DNA from: CADEFQ01 sp050185195
GTDB taxonomy: Bacteria; Pseudomonadota; Gammaproteobacteria; Steroidobacterales; Steroidobacteraceae
Length of the DNA: 64,000 nucleotides
Direction of reading: 5' to 3'
Assembly: GCA_050185195.1 (NCBI GenBank)
Contig: JBFWZQ010000012.1
Location: forward strand, 31,937 to 95,936
Part shown: piece by piece, positions 7,481-18,512 of the stretch
Position numbering within the stretch: the first letter of the stretch is position 1
Layout of the letters: each line of letters starts with the position of its first letter
Program-made: the position numbers and the translations under genes
The notes under the pieces: model-generated
Database searches by the model: none
Seen by the model: the letters and a program-made list of their open reading frames with translations, nothing else
Told to the model about the DNA's origin: nothing

Positions 7481-8098
7481 ATGGGCCTTGCGCTTCCCCA
7501 GTTGCCGTTCGGCCTCGGAGACCTCGAACCGGCGATGTCGCGCGACACGCTCTCGTTCCACTTCGCGCGCCACCATCTCGATCATTTCGAACGGACCTGC
7601 ATGCTCGCGCAACACGCGGGCCTGGCGCACCTCGCGCTCGAGGAACTCGTGATCGCCACGGCTCGCGCGCCGCGGCTGCGCACCCTGTACCGGCACGCCG
7701 CCGAAGCGTGGAACCACGCCTGTTTCTGGCGCTCGATGCGGGCCGGGGGCGGAGGGGCGGCGAACGGCGCCGTCGGCGAGATCCTGCAAAGGCGTTTCGG
7801 CAGCCACGAGCGCTTCGTGCGCAGGTTCCAGGGCATTGCCGCCACGCTCTTCGGCAATGGCTGGCTCTGGCTCACCTGGAAGGGCGATCGCATCCGGATC
7901 GTGGCGACCGCGGCGGGCGATACCCCATTGGCGCGTGGCGACCTCGTGTTGCTGGCGGTCGACCTGTGGGAGCACGCGTACTATCTCGATCACCAGAACC
8001 GCCGCGGTGCATTCCTGCGCACCTTCCTTGGCGAGCTGGTCGACTGGGACGGCGCGAACCGCATGCTCGAAGCCCATGGCCATCGAAGCGCCCGCTGA
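7481..8098 (+). CDS. Fe/Mn superoxide dismutase (divergent)
   Basis: Converts superoxide to peroxide and oxygen. The 205-residue protein keeps the four metal ligands: His27 (SFHFARHHLDH), His79 (AAEAWNHACFW), Asp161 and His165 (DLWEHAYYLDHQNRR). The segments around them are unusual, e.g. GNGWLWLTW and a Gly-rich linker (MRAGGGGAANGAVG) in place of the common GGEP region, so it is a divergent member. Metal preference cannot be judged. No signal peptide, so cytoplasmic. Its end overlaps the start of the GH15 gene by 23 bp, which makes it the first gene of an odd SOD-glucoamylase-DUF488-glycosylase set. Confidence 0.87.
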   Translation: MGLALPQLPFGLGDLEPAMSRDTLSFHFARHHLDHFERTCMLAQHAGLAHLALEELVIATARAPRLRTLYRHAAEAWNHACFWRSMRAGGGGAANGAVGEILQRRFGSHERFVRRFQGIAATLFGNGWLWLTWKGDRIRIVATAAGDTPLARGDLVLLAVDLWEHAYYLDHQNRRGAFLRTFLGELVDWDGANRMLEAHGHRSAR

Positions 8099-10424
8099 AC
8101 GGGATGCACAAGGCTGGCCCGGCATCGAGCCGCGCTGGACCTCGAGTGCGAAGTGCGGCGTCGGCAAGGCGCTTTCGCACGCCAGCAACGTCTGGTTCAC
8201 GCTGAGCCACGGCATCGTCAACGAAGTGTTCTACCCGCGGATCGACCAGGCTGCGATCCGCGACTTCGGCCTCGTCGTCACCGCCGACGGCCTGTTCTCC
8301 GAGGAGAAGCGCCACGCGCATTCCACCGTCGGCCTGGCCGAGGAGGGCGTGCCGGCCTACCGGCTCACCAATGCCTGCGAGCGCGATGCCTACCGCATCG
8401 AGAAGGAAGTCTGCACGGACCCCGACCGGCCGGTGCTCCTGCAGCGGATCGGTTTCACGCCGGCGACCGCGCAGGGCGCGAACTTCAGGCTCCATGCGCT
8501 GCTCGCGCCCCACCTCGACAACCACGGCGCCGGCAACACGGGGTGGCTGGCGGATTACAAGGGCATCCCGATGCTGTTCGCTGCCCGGGGCGACCATGCG
8601 CTCGCACTCGCGTGCAGCGTGCCGTGGCGGCGCAGGTCCGTCGGTTTCGTCGGCCGGTCGGACGGCTGGCAGGATCTCGCGGCGCACGGCGTGCTCACGT
8701 CCCGCGCGACTCGCGCCTGCAACGGCAACGTCGCGCTCACCGGCGAGATCGACTGGCAGGGTGGTGCGGGCTGCGTCGTGCTCGCGCTCGCCTTCGGTCG
8801 CAGCCCCGCCGAGGCCGCCAATCATGCGCGCGCAGCGCTGCAGCGGCCCTTCCGCGCGGCCTGGGACGAGTATGTAGGGGCGTGGCGGGACTGGCAGCGT
8901 TCGCTGTTGCCGCTCGATGGCCCGCGGCACCCCGCGCGGCCGAACCTGTATCGAACGAGTACCCTGGTGTTGCGTGCCCACGAAGCGACCGACTTTCGCG
9001 GCGGCATCATCGCGAGCCTGTCCGTGCCCTGGGGCGCGAGCAAGGGCGACGCGGACCTCGGCGGTTACCACCTCGTCTGGCCGCGCGACCTCGCGGAGTG
9101 CGCCGGCGCCCTGCTGGCCGCCGGCGCGCATGCCGAGGCCCGCAGCGCGCTCGACTACCTGCGGGCCGCGCAGGAGGCGGATGGGCATTGGGCACAGAAC
9201 ATGTGGCTCGACGGCACGCCCTACTGGAACGGCCTGCAGCTCGACGAAACGGCCCTGCCGATCCTGCTCGTCGCACTGGCGCGGCGTGAAGGGGCGCTGT
9301 CCGCCCGCGAAGCGCTGCGCTACTGGCCGATGGTCCGGCGCGCTGCAGCCTGGATCCTGCGGAACGGTCCCGCGAGCCCGCAGGATCGCTGGGAAGAGCG
9401 GCGCGGCTATTCGCCGTTCACCATCGGCGCGCAGGTCGCCGCGCTGCTGGCGGCCGCGGTGCTGGCCGATGCCTGCCAGGAGCACGCCATCGCGATGCAC
9501 CTGCGCGAGACCGCCGACGCGTGGCACGGGTCGATCGATCGCTGGCTCTACGTCACCGGCACGGACTGGTGCGCGCGCTACTCGGTGAACGGCTACTACG
9601 TGCGCGTGACGGAGTCGGGCGTGAGCGGCGCGCACGTGGTGAGTCCCGATGCGCTCGCGCTGGTGCGTTTCGGGCTGCGTGCCGCCGACGATCCGCGCAT
9701 CGTCGACACCTTGCGCGTGATCGACGCCACGCTGCGCGTCGATACGCCGTGCGGACCCTGCTGGCGCCGCTACAACGGCGACGTGTACGGCGAGTACGCC
9801 GACGGTTCGCCCTACGACGGCGGCGGCGTCGGCCGCGCATGGCCGTTGCTGGCGGCGGAGCGTGCGCATTTCGAGCTGGCCGCCGGCCGCATCGCGCAGG
9901 CGCGAGTTCTCGCGGGGGCGTGCGAGCGCTTCGCCAACGAGGGTGGCCTGATCCCGGAACAGGTGTGGGACGCCGCGGACATCCCCGCGCGCGAGCTGCA
10001 TGCCGGCCGTCCCTCGGGCTCCGCGATGCCGCTCGCCTGGGCGCATGCGGAGTACGTCAAGCTGTGCCGCTCGCTGCACGAAGGGCGGGTCTTCGACCTG
10101 CCGCCCGAGACGGTGCAGCGTTATCTCGCCCCGGGTGCCGGCGCGTCGCGCGCCGTCTGGCGCTTCGGCGATCGCATCGCTACGATGGGCGTGGGCACTG
10201 CCCTGCGCATCGAGACATTCGCCGCGGCGGTCGTGCACTGGAGTGCCGACGACTGGCGCACGGTGCACGATACCGCGTCCCGCGATACCGGACTCGGCGT
10301 GCATGTGGCCGACCTTCCCACCGCCGGGTTGCGCGCAGGCGCCTGTGTGCGCTTCACATTCCGTTGGCCTGGCGCCGATTGCTGGGAGGGCCATGATTTC
10401 GACGTGCAAGTGAGGTGCGCATGA
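8076..10424 (+). CDS. Glycoside hydrolase family 15 (glucoamylase/glucodextranase-like)
   Basis: A 782-residue cytoplasmic GH15 enzyme expected to release glucose from the non-reducing ends of alpha-glucans. The N-terminal beta-sandwich domain begins at once (GVGKALSHASNVWFTLSHG, VNEVFYPRIDQAAIRDFG), typical of bacterial glucoamylases. The (alpha/alpha)6 barrel has HLVWPRDLAE near residues 330-339 and GLIPEQVWD near residues 625-633, supplying the conserved acidic residues. A C-terminal beta domain follows, and there is no signal peptide. The ATG at 8076 lies inside the SOD gene, and the stop overlaps the DUF488 start as ATGA, so translation is coupled across all three. No glycogen or trehalose genes are in view, so the natural substrate is open. 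Confidence 0.93.
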   Translation: MAIEAPAERDAQGWPGIEPRWTSSAKCGVGKALSHASNVWFTLSHGIVNEVFYPRIDQAAIRDFGLVVTADGLFSEEKRHAHSTVGLAEEGVPAYRLTNACERDAYRIEKEVCTDPDRPVLLQRIGFTPATAQGANFRLHALLAPHLDNHGAGNTGWLADYKGIPMLFAARGDHALALACSVPWRRRSVGFVGRSDGWQDLAAHGVLTSRATRACNGNVALTGEIDWQGGAGCVVLALAFGRSPAEAANHARAALQRPFRAAWDEYVGAWRDWQRSLLPLDGPRHPARPNLYRTSTLVLRAHEATDFRGGIIASLSVPWGASKGDADLGGYHLVWPRDLAECAGALLAAGAHAEARSALDYLRAAQEADGHWAQNMWLDGTPYWNGLQLDETALPILLVALARREGALSAREALRYWPMVRRAAAWILRNGPASPQDRWEERRGYSPFTIGAQVAALLAAAVLADACQEHAIAMHLRETADAWHGSIDRWLYVTGTDWCARYSVNGYYVRVTESGVSGAHVVSPDALALVRFGLRAADDPRIVDTLRVIDATLRVDTPCGPCWRRYNGDVYGEYADGSPYDGGGVGRAWPLLAAERAHFELAAGRIAQARVLAGACERFANEGGLIPEQVWDAADIPARELHAGRPSGSAMPLAWAHAEYVKLCRSLHEGRVFDLPPETVQRYLAPGAGASRAVWRFGDRIATMGVGTALRIETFAAAVVHWSADDWRTVHDTASRDTGLGVHVADLPTAGLRAGACVRFTFRWPGADCWEGHDFDVQVRCA

Positions 10425-10783
10425 TCCAGGCCAAACGTGTCTACGAGGACGCCGGACGAGGCGATGGGCGCCGCTTCCTGGTCGAGCGCCTGTGGCCGCG
10501 CGGCATGAAGAAGGAAGCGATCGCGGCCGATGCCTGGCTGAAGGATGTCGCGCCGAGCCCGGCGCTGCGCCAGTGGTACGGGCACCGTGTCGAGCGCTGG
10601 CAGGAATTCCGCCGGCGTTACCGCGAGGAGCTCAGCGCGCATCCCGAGACCTGGGCCACGCTGCAATCGGCCGCGCGGCGCGGCAATGTCACGCTGCTCT
10701 ACAGTGCGCGCGACATCGAGCACAACAGCGCGCTGGTGCTGCGCGACTTCCTTGCGGCGAGGATCAGCCGACCGCGCAAATGA
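10421..10783 (+). CDS. DUF488 family protein
   Basis: A 120-residue member of DUF488 (YeaO-like): IQAKRVYEDAGRGDGRRFLV, ERLWPRGMKKE, WLKDVAPSPALRQWYGH, and TLLYSARDIEHNSALVL are all family landmarks. Biochemical function is not established for this family. The start ATG overlaps the GH15 stop as ATGA, and the stop overlaps the next start in the same way, so it is the central member of a coupled operon. Confidence 0.9.
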   Translation: MIQAKRVYEDAGRGDGRRFLVERLWPRGMKKEAIAADAWLKDVAPSPALRQWYGHRVERWQEFRRRYREELSAHPETWATLQSAARRGNVTLLYSARDIEHNSALVLRDFLAARISRPRK

Positions 10784-11697
10784 GGCTCGCGACCCGCGGG
10801 CCGTTCGATCTCGAGGCCACCGTGCGGGTGCTGCAGCGCCGCCCCTCGAACCGCGTCGATGTCTGGGCCGGGGGGCGTTACCGCCGCGTCCTCGAGACGT
10901 CGAGCGGCCTCGTGCTGGCCGAAGTCGTCGATCGTGGGAATGTCGACGCGCCGGACCTGCGCTGCGTGGTGCGCGGCGCGGGCCGCAGCGCGAGCGCGCG
11001 GCGCGAGGTCGCGCGCAGCCTGCGTCGCATGCTGGGACTCGACATCGACCCGGCGCCGCTGCAGGCGCGCGCCGCGGGGGAGCCGCCGCTCGCCGCCGTG
11101 GCGCATGCGCTGCGCGGCCTGCGCCCACCACGGTTTGCCAGCCTGTTCGAAGCCTTCGCGAGCGTCGTGCCGTTCCAGCAGGTCAGTCTCGACGCCGGCA
11201 TAGCGATCGTCGGTCGCGTGGTCGAGCGCTTCGGCGCCAGTCTCGCGCAAGCCGGTCCGGATCATCGTGCATTTCCCACCGCGGCGGCCATCGCGGGGGC
11301 GCGGCCGTCCGCGCTGCGCGCCTGCGGGCTCTCGAGGCAGAAGGCGGCCACCCTGCAATGGGCAGCGCGTGCCATCTCGAGCGCAAGCCTGTCCGAAGCG
11401 CAGCTCGCGCCGCTCCCGAGCGCCGAGGCCGGGGCGCGGCTCACGATGCTCAAGGGCGTAGGACCCTGGACCGCCGGGCTCGTCCTGCTGCGAGGGTGCG
11501 GCCGGCTCGACGTGTTCCCGCCGGGCGATGTCGGCGCACAACGCAACCTGCGTGCGCTGCTCGGCACCGGCGACGAGCGCAAGCTCCGCGCCGCGGTGGC
11601 GCGTTTCGGCGAGCTGCGTGGTTACCTCTATTTCTATGCGCTCGGCGCGAGCCTCATCGGCAAGGGCCTCATCCAGTCGCCACGCGAGCTGTGTTAA
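10780..11697 (+). CDS. DNA-3-methyladenine glycosylase, AlkA-like (HhH-GPD)
   Basis: Base-excision glycosylase for alkylated purines. The 305-residue protein has an AlkA-type N-terminal domain (RGPFDLEATVRVLQRRPSNR), then the HhH-GPD fold: VPFQQVSLDAG, GLSRQKAATLQWAA, the hairpin MLKGVGPWTAGLVLLRG, and VFPPGDVGAQRNL, whose Asp is the catalytic residue position. The last part (LRGYLYFYALGASLIGKGL) replaces the W-R-P-YR motif usually seen. Starts by ATGA overlap with DUF488 and ends 13 bp before mrpA. Repair in an operon with SOD suggests a stress role for the set (inference). Confidence 0.87.
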   Translation: MRLATRGPFDLEATVRVLQRRPSNRVDVWAGGRYRRVLETSSGLVLAEVVDRGNVDAPDLRCVVRGAGRSASARREVARSLRRMLGLDIDPAPLQARAAGEPPLAAVAHALRGLRPPRFASLFEAFASVVPFQQVSLDAGIAIVGRVVERFGASLAQAGPDHRAFPTAAAIAGARPSALRACGLSRQKAATLQWAARAISSASLSEAQLAPLPSAEAGARLTMLKGVGPWTAGLVLLRGCGRLDVFPPGDVGAQRNLRALLGTGDERKLRAAVARFGELRGYLYFYALGASLIGKGLIQSPRELC

Positions 11698-11710
11698 TAA
11701 TGCGCGCGAG

Positions 11711-14593
<2,883 letters not shown>

Positions 14594-14595
14594 CG

Positions 14596-14937
14596 ATGGA
14601 AATCCTCCTCGCCCTCGCCATCGGCATCCTTTCCGGATCGGGAACCTGGCTGCTGCTGCGGCCGCGCACCTTCCAGGTGATCCTCGGCCTCGCGCTGCTT
14701 TCCTATGCCGTGAATCTTTTCATTTTCGGCATGGGCCGCCTCGCGATCGGCAGGTCGCCGATCATCGCGGCGGGCGGCGTCGCCGATCCATTGGCATTCG
14801 CGGATCCGGTGCCGCAGGCGCTGGTGCTGACGGCGATCGTGATCGGCTTTGCGACGACCGCACTGCTGCTCGTGGTGCTGCTTGCGGCCCGCGGCCTCAC
14901 CGGCACTGACCACGTCGACGGCCGGGAGTCCGGGTGA
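14596..14937 (+). CDS. mrpC: Mrp antiporter subunit C (NuoK-like)
   Basis: A 113-residue three-span membrane subunit homologous to NuoK: GTWLLLRPRTFQVILGLALL, YAVNLFIFGMGRL, then DPVPQALVLTAIVIGFATTA, the diagnostic MrpC stretch. It starts 2 bp after mrpA and its stop overlaps the GTG of mrpD. Confidence 0.95.
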   Translation: MEILLALAIGILSGSGTWLLLRPRTFQVILGLALLSYAVNLFIFGMGRLAIGRSPIIAAGGVADPLAFADPVPQALVLTAIVIGFATTALLLVVLLAARGLTGTDHVDGRESG

Positions 14938-16601
14938 GTCCCTGGTTGCGCCACTTGCCGGTCGTGCCGATCGTCCTGCCGCTGCTGGCCGCGGCGGTGA
15001 TCCTGTTGCTGACCGAGCGCGCGCGCCTGCTGCGTGTCGCGGTCGCGTGCGTCTCGATCCTCGGCCAGCTCGCCACTGCGGTGGTGCTGCTCGCGCTCAC
15101 CACCGAGGCATTCCCTGACATCTGGTCGCAGGGCGTCGGAGCTTACGCGATCGGCGCGTGGCCGGCTCCCTTCGGCATCGTCCTCGTGATCGATCGCCTG
15201 ACGGGACTGATGCTGGTGCTGACGGCGGTCATCGGCCTTGCGGCCTGCGTCAACTCCCTCGCGTACTGGGATCGCGTCGGGCCGCATTTCCACGCCCTGT
15301 TGCAGCTGCTGCTGATGGGCGTCAACGGCGCTTTCCTGACCGGCGACCTCTTCAATCTCTTCGTGTTCTTCGAGGTGCTGCTCGCGGCGTCCTACGGCCT
15401 GCTGCTGCACGGATCGAACACGCCGCGCGTGAAGAGCGCCCTGCACTACATCGTCGTGAACCTCGTCGGCGCGCTGTTGTTCCTGATCGGGGTGTCGCTG
15501 ATCTACGGCGTGACCGGCACCCTCAACATGGCCGACCTGCCGGCGCGGGCGGCCAGGCTGTCCGGCGCGGATCGTGCGCTCTTCGATGCCGCCGCCGCGA
15601 TCCTCGCCGTCGCCTTCCTCACCAAGGCCGGCTGCTGGCCGCTCAACTTCTGGCTGCCCGGTGCCTATGCGGCCGCGAGCGCGCCGGCGGCGGCGGCGTT
15701 TGCGATCCTGACGAAGGTCGGCGTGTACGCGTTGCTGCGCCTCGGTTCGCTGATCGGCAGCGCCGATGCGCTCGCGCAGGTCGAGGGCAGCGCGCTGCTG
15801 CGACCCGAGCTGTTTCGTGGCGGGATGTACTACCTCGGCATCGCGACGATGGGCTTCGGCATCATCGGCATCCTTGCCGCCCAGCAGCTTTCGCGGCTCG
15901 TCGGCTATTCGGTGATCGTCTCCTCCGGGCTGCTGCTGACGGTGATCGGGCTCGACTACCGGTCGTTGCTCGCGCCGGCGCTTTTCTACCTGGTCGGTTC
16001 GGTGCTGGCGACCAGCACTTTCTACATGCTCACCGGCATGACCGAGCGCGCCTGGCGCACGCCGGTCGAGTTGCCCGCCACGCCGGACGCGCAGGCGACC
16101 GTGGGCGGCTACGTGCCTTTTGGCGTGCGACGGGCGCCGGCGCTGCACGCGCAGGATGACGAAGTGGGCGTCGCGATCCCCGCCGCCATGGCATTCATGG
16201 GGCTCGCGTTCGCCTTCTGCGTGCTGCTGGTCACCGGCTCGCCGCCGCTCTCCGGTTTCGTCGCGAAGTTCGCGATCCTCTCGGCTGCCATCCACGCGGC
16301 GCAAGGCGCGTCGTGGGCGACGGCCGCCTGGATGCTGGTGGTCGTGACGATCGGGGCGGGCCTCGCGAGCCTGATCGCATTGACGCGCATCGGCATGCGC
16401 CTTTTCTGGTCGGCGACCGGCCGTTATACGCCGCGGTTGCGCGTGCTCGAGGCCGGGCCGGTGGTCGTCCTGATCCTGCTCTGCATCGCGCTCACCGTGG
16501 CGGCGGGGCCGGCCATGGGTTTCCTCGAAGACACGGCCGCGTCGCTGCGCGCGCCACGGATTTACATCGAGACGGTGCTCGCCACCGGGGAGGCGCGTTG
16601 A
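14934..16601 (+). CDS. mrpD: Mrp antiporter subunit D (NuoM/N-like)
   Basis: A 555-residue polytopic antiporter subunit of the NuoM/N family. The conserved core includes NLFVFFEVLLAASYGLLLHG, LTKAGCWPLNFWLPGAYAAA, and the lysine-containing KVGVYALLRLGSL. It starts with GTG at 14934 overlapping the mrpC stop (GTGA). An insertion near residues 375-415 (PVELPATPDAQATVGGYV...) separates two late membrane spans, as in other group-2 MrpD proteins. Together with MrpA it is thought to carry the proton/cation paths. Confidence 0.95.
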   Translation: MSPWLRHLPVVPIVLPLLAAAVILLLTERARLLRVAVACVSILGQLATAVVLLALTTEAFPDIWSQGVGAYAIGAWPAPFGIVLVIDRLTGLMLVLTAVIGLAACVNSLAYWDRVGPHFHALLQLLLMGVNGAFLTGDLFNLFVFFEVLLAASYGLLLHGSNTPRVKSALHYIVVNLVGALLFLIGVSLIYGVTGTLNMADLPARAARLSGADRALFDAAAAILAVAFLTKAGCWPLNFWLPGAYAAASAPAAAAFAILTKVGVYALLRLGSLIGSADALAQVEGSALLRPELFRGGMYYLGIATMGFGIIGILAAQQLSRLVGYSVIVSSGLLLTVIGLDYRSLLAPALFYLVGSVLATSTFYMLTGMTERAWRTPVELPATPDAQATVGGYVPFGVRRAPALHAQDDEVGVAIPAAMAFMGLAFAFCVLLVTGSPPLSGFVAKFAILSAAIHAAQGASWATAAWMLVVVTIGAGLASLIALTRIGMRLFWSATGRYTPRLRVLEAGPVVVLILLCIALTVAAGPAMGFLEDTAASLRAPRIYIETVLATGEAR

Positions 16602-17086
16602 GGCCCCACACGCCCCTGCTGGCAGTCGTGCTCGTGCTGACGTGGCTCGTGCTGAACGACACGCTGGCACCGGCGCAGGTCCTGCTGGGGGTCGTCCTCG
16701 CACTGGCCCTCGGTCGATGGGCCGCCAGGATGCGCCCGCTGTGGCCGCGGCTGCGCCACCCGCATCTCGCGGTCGGCCTCCTGTGGGTGGTGTTCGTCGA
16801 TATCGTGCGATCGAACATCGCGGTTGGTCGCATCGTCCTCGGGCTCGTGCACCGGCGGTCGATCCATTCGGGTTTCCTCGACATCCCGCTCGAGCTGCGC
16901 GATCCGCACGGACTTGCGGTGCTCGCGACGATCATCACCTCGACGCCGGGCACGGTGTGGGTGGGCCACGACTCCGAACGTCGCACCCTCACGCTGCACA
17001 TCCTCGACCTCGAGGACGAGGCGGCCTGGATCCGCCTCATCAAGGATCGTTACGAGCGCCCGCTGATCCGGATCTTCCAGTCATGA
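16598..17086 (+). CDS. mrpE: Mrp antiporter subunit E
   Basis: A 162-residue protein with two N-terminal spans and a cytoplasmic domain (ATIITSTPGTVWVGHDSERR, LTLHILDLEDEAAWI), diagnostic of MrpE. The start is a TTG at 16598 overlapping the mrpD stop (TTGA), giving residues RPHTPLLAVVL next; this continues the overlap pattern of the operon and no better start exists nearby. Confidence 0.92.
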   Translation: MRPHTPLLAVVLVLTWLVLNDTLAPAQVLLGVVLALALGRWAARMRPLWPRLRHPHLAVGLLWVVFVDIVRSNIAVGRIVLGLVHRRSIHSGFLDIPLELRDPHGLAVLATIITSTPGTVWVGHDSERRTLTLHILDLEDEAAWIRLIKDRYERPLIRIFQS

Positions 17087-17364
17087 GCGATCTCGTTCAA
17101 TACGCCACTTCGATGGCCGCCGCCTGCCTCGGGTTCGCGATGCTGCCGGCCGCCTGGCGCGTGCTGCGCGGCCCGGCGGCGGAGGACCGCGTACTCGGGC
17201 TCGACTCGCTGTATACGTGCAGCATCCAGCTCCTGCTCGTGCTCGGCATTCGCGCCGCCTCCGGCGTGTACTTCGAGGTGGCGCTGCTGATCGCGCTGTT
17301 CGGTTTCGTGGGTTCGGTGGCACTCGCGAAGTTCCTGCTGCGCGGCGAGGTGATCGAACCATGA
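17083..17364 (+). CDS. mrpF: Mrp antiporter subunit F
   Basis: A 93-residue, three-span subunit: RVLRGPAAEDRVLGLDSLYT is the MrpF signature, followed by YFEVALLIALFGFVGSVALA. Starts in ATGA overlap with mrpE; its stop overlaps the mrpG start region at 17361. Confidence 0.95.
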   Translation: MSDLVQYATSMAAACLGFAMLPAAWRVLRGPAAEDRVLGLDSLYTCSIQLLLVLGIRAASGVYFEVALLIALFGFVGSVALAKFLLRGEVIEP

Positions 17365-17705
17365 CGGGCATCGGGTCGCCGTGGGTGGCCGTGCCGGTCG
17401 CGCTGCTGCTGCTCGCGGGCGGCTTGCTGACCCTGGTCGGGTCGCTCGGGCTCGTGCGCCTGCGCGATTTCCAGGCGCGCATGCATGGCGCCTCGATGGG
17501 CAGCACGCTCGGGCTCGGCTGCATCATCGTCGCCTCGGTCGTCGCGTCGACGGCGGTGGCGGGGCGCTTCTCGCCCCATGCGCTGCTGGTGACGGTCTTC
17601 GTCGTGATGACTGCACCCGCGACGGCCATGCTGCTGATGCGCGCGAGCCTCTATCGCGCCCGGGCGAAGTCAGCCGCTGCCGCGCACGACGTGATCGAGC
17701 GGTAG
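17361..17705 (+). CDS. mrpG: Mrp antiporter subunit G
   Basis: A 114-residue, three-span subunit with GSLGLVRLRDFQARMHGAS, the defining MrpG motif, then HALLVTVFVVMTAPATAMLL. Last gene of the operon. Its final 36 bp overlap the end of a convergent Lrp-type regulator, leaving no room for a separate terminator. Confidence 0.95.
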   Translation: MTGIGSPWVAVPVALLLLAGGLLTLVGSLGLVRLRDFQARMHGASMGSTLGLGCIIVASVVASTAVAGRFSPHALLVTVFVVMTAPATAMLLMRASLYRARAKSAAAAHDVIER

Positions 17706-18143
17706 CGCCGTGGTGTGGCGGATCGCGCCCATCGCGAAACTCGCGCTGATGTCGAGGAACTCGCAACCCGCGATCAGCTTCTTGTAGACGGTCCCGTAGC
17801 CCTCGATGTCCGGCACCACGATGCGCAGCAGGTAATCCACGTCGCCGCTCATGCGGTAGATCTCGACGACTTCGGGTATCTGGTCGAGGGTGTGCATGAA
17901 GCGCCGGTACCAGGCCTCGCTGTGGTTCGAGGTCTTGATGGTGACGAAGACGGTCGTGCCGACATTCAACTTCTTCGGGTCGAGCAGCGTCACGGTCCCA
18001 CGGATCACGCCGGTTTCCTGCAGGCGGCGGATGCGCCGCCAGCAGGGTGCTTTCGACAGCCCGACCCGTTCGGCGATTTCCGCGACACCCAGGGTCGCAT
18101 CGCGCTGCAGGAGGTCCAGAATTCCGCGATCTATCCTGTCCAT
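17670..18143 (-). CDS. Lrp/AsnC family transcriptional regulator
   Basis: A 157-residue Lrp/AsnC regulator. HTH domain MDRIDRGILDLLQRDATLGV, then RVGLSKAPCWRRIRRLQETG; RAM domain with VTIKTSNHSEAWYRRF and YRMSGDVDYLLRIVV. It is more canonical (W-R-RI-RL, GDVDY) than the first Lrp of the window. It converges on mrpG with a 36 bp overlap and diverges from the DUF6356-yeiH pair across 111 bp, where candidate half-sites TTGCCGTAAAT (18154-18164) and ATTGTCGCAAAA (18183-18194) occur in opposite orientation. Target genes are unknown; the yeiH pair is the obvious candidate. Confidence 0.93.
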   Translation of the reverse strand: MDRIDRGILDLLQRDATLGVAEIAERVGLSKAPCWRRIRRLQETGVIRGTVTLLDPKKLNVGTTVFVTIKTSNHSEAWYRRFMHTLDQIPEVVEIYRMSGDVDYLLRIVVPDIEGYGTVYKKLIAGCEFLDISASFAMGAIRHTTALPLDHVVRGSG

Positions 18144-18254
18144 GAGACGATGTTGCCGTAAATCTCCATTCTGGGAAACATGATTGTCGCAAAAGGGGCT
18201 ACCCGGTGATACTTTGAGCCCCTGTTGCGCGGCTGCGCCGGTAGGGTACGCCGC

Positions 18255-18512
18255 ATGACAATTCTCAAGGCATTCACTGCGCATCCGCAGTCGGTCGGCG
18301 AAACCTACCTCGAACACATGGGCGTGGCTTCGCGCTGCGGTGCCTCGATGGTCGTCGCGGGCCTTGCGTGCATCGTGCATGGCCTGTTGCCGTTCGTGTT
18401 CGTGCGCACGGCGAGCAACTGCCTGACGCGGCTCCACCAGCGCATGGTCGCGCAGCGTTCGCGCCTGCAGGCCGCGTCCGTCGAGGGTGCCGGCCTGTCG
18501 GGCACGCGCTGA
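18255..18512 (+). CDS. DUF6356 family small membrane protein
   Basis: An 85-residue protein with FTAHPQSVGETYLEHMGVA, which resembles DUF6356 proteins, followed by one hydrophobic segment (VAGLACIVHGLLPFVFV) and a basic tail. Function not established. The next gene starts directly after its stop, so the two are probably co-expressed. Confidence 0.75.
   Translation: MTILKAFTAHPQSVGETYLEHMGVASRCGASMVVAGLACIVHGLLPFVFVRTASNCLTRLHQRMVAQRSRLQAASVEGAGLSGTR

Noticed and set aside
18195..18222. GGGGCT...AGCCCC inverted repeat between lrp and the DUF6356 gene
   Set aside because: Loop of 16 nt and no T-run or repeat elsewhere; likely chance in GC-rich DNA.
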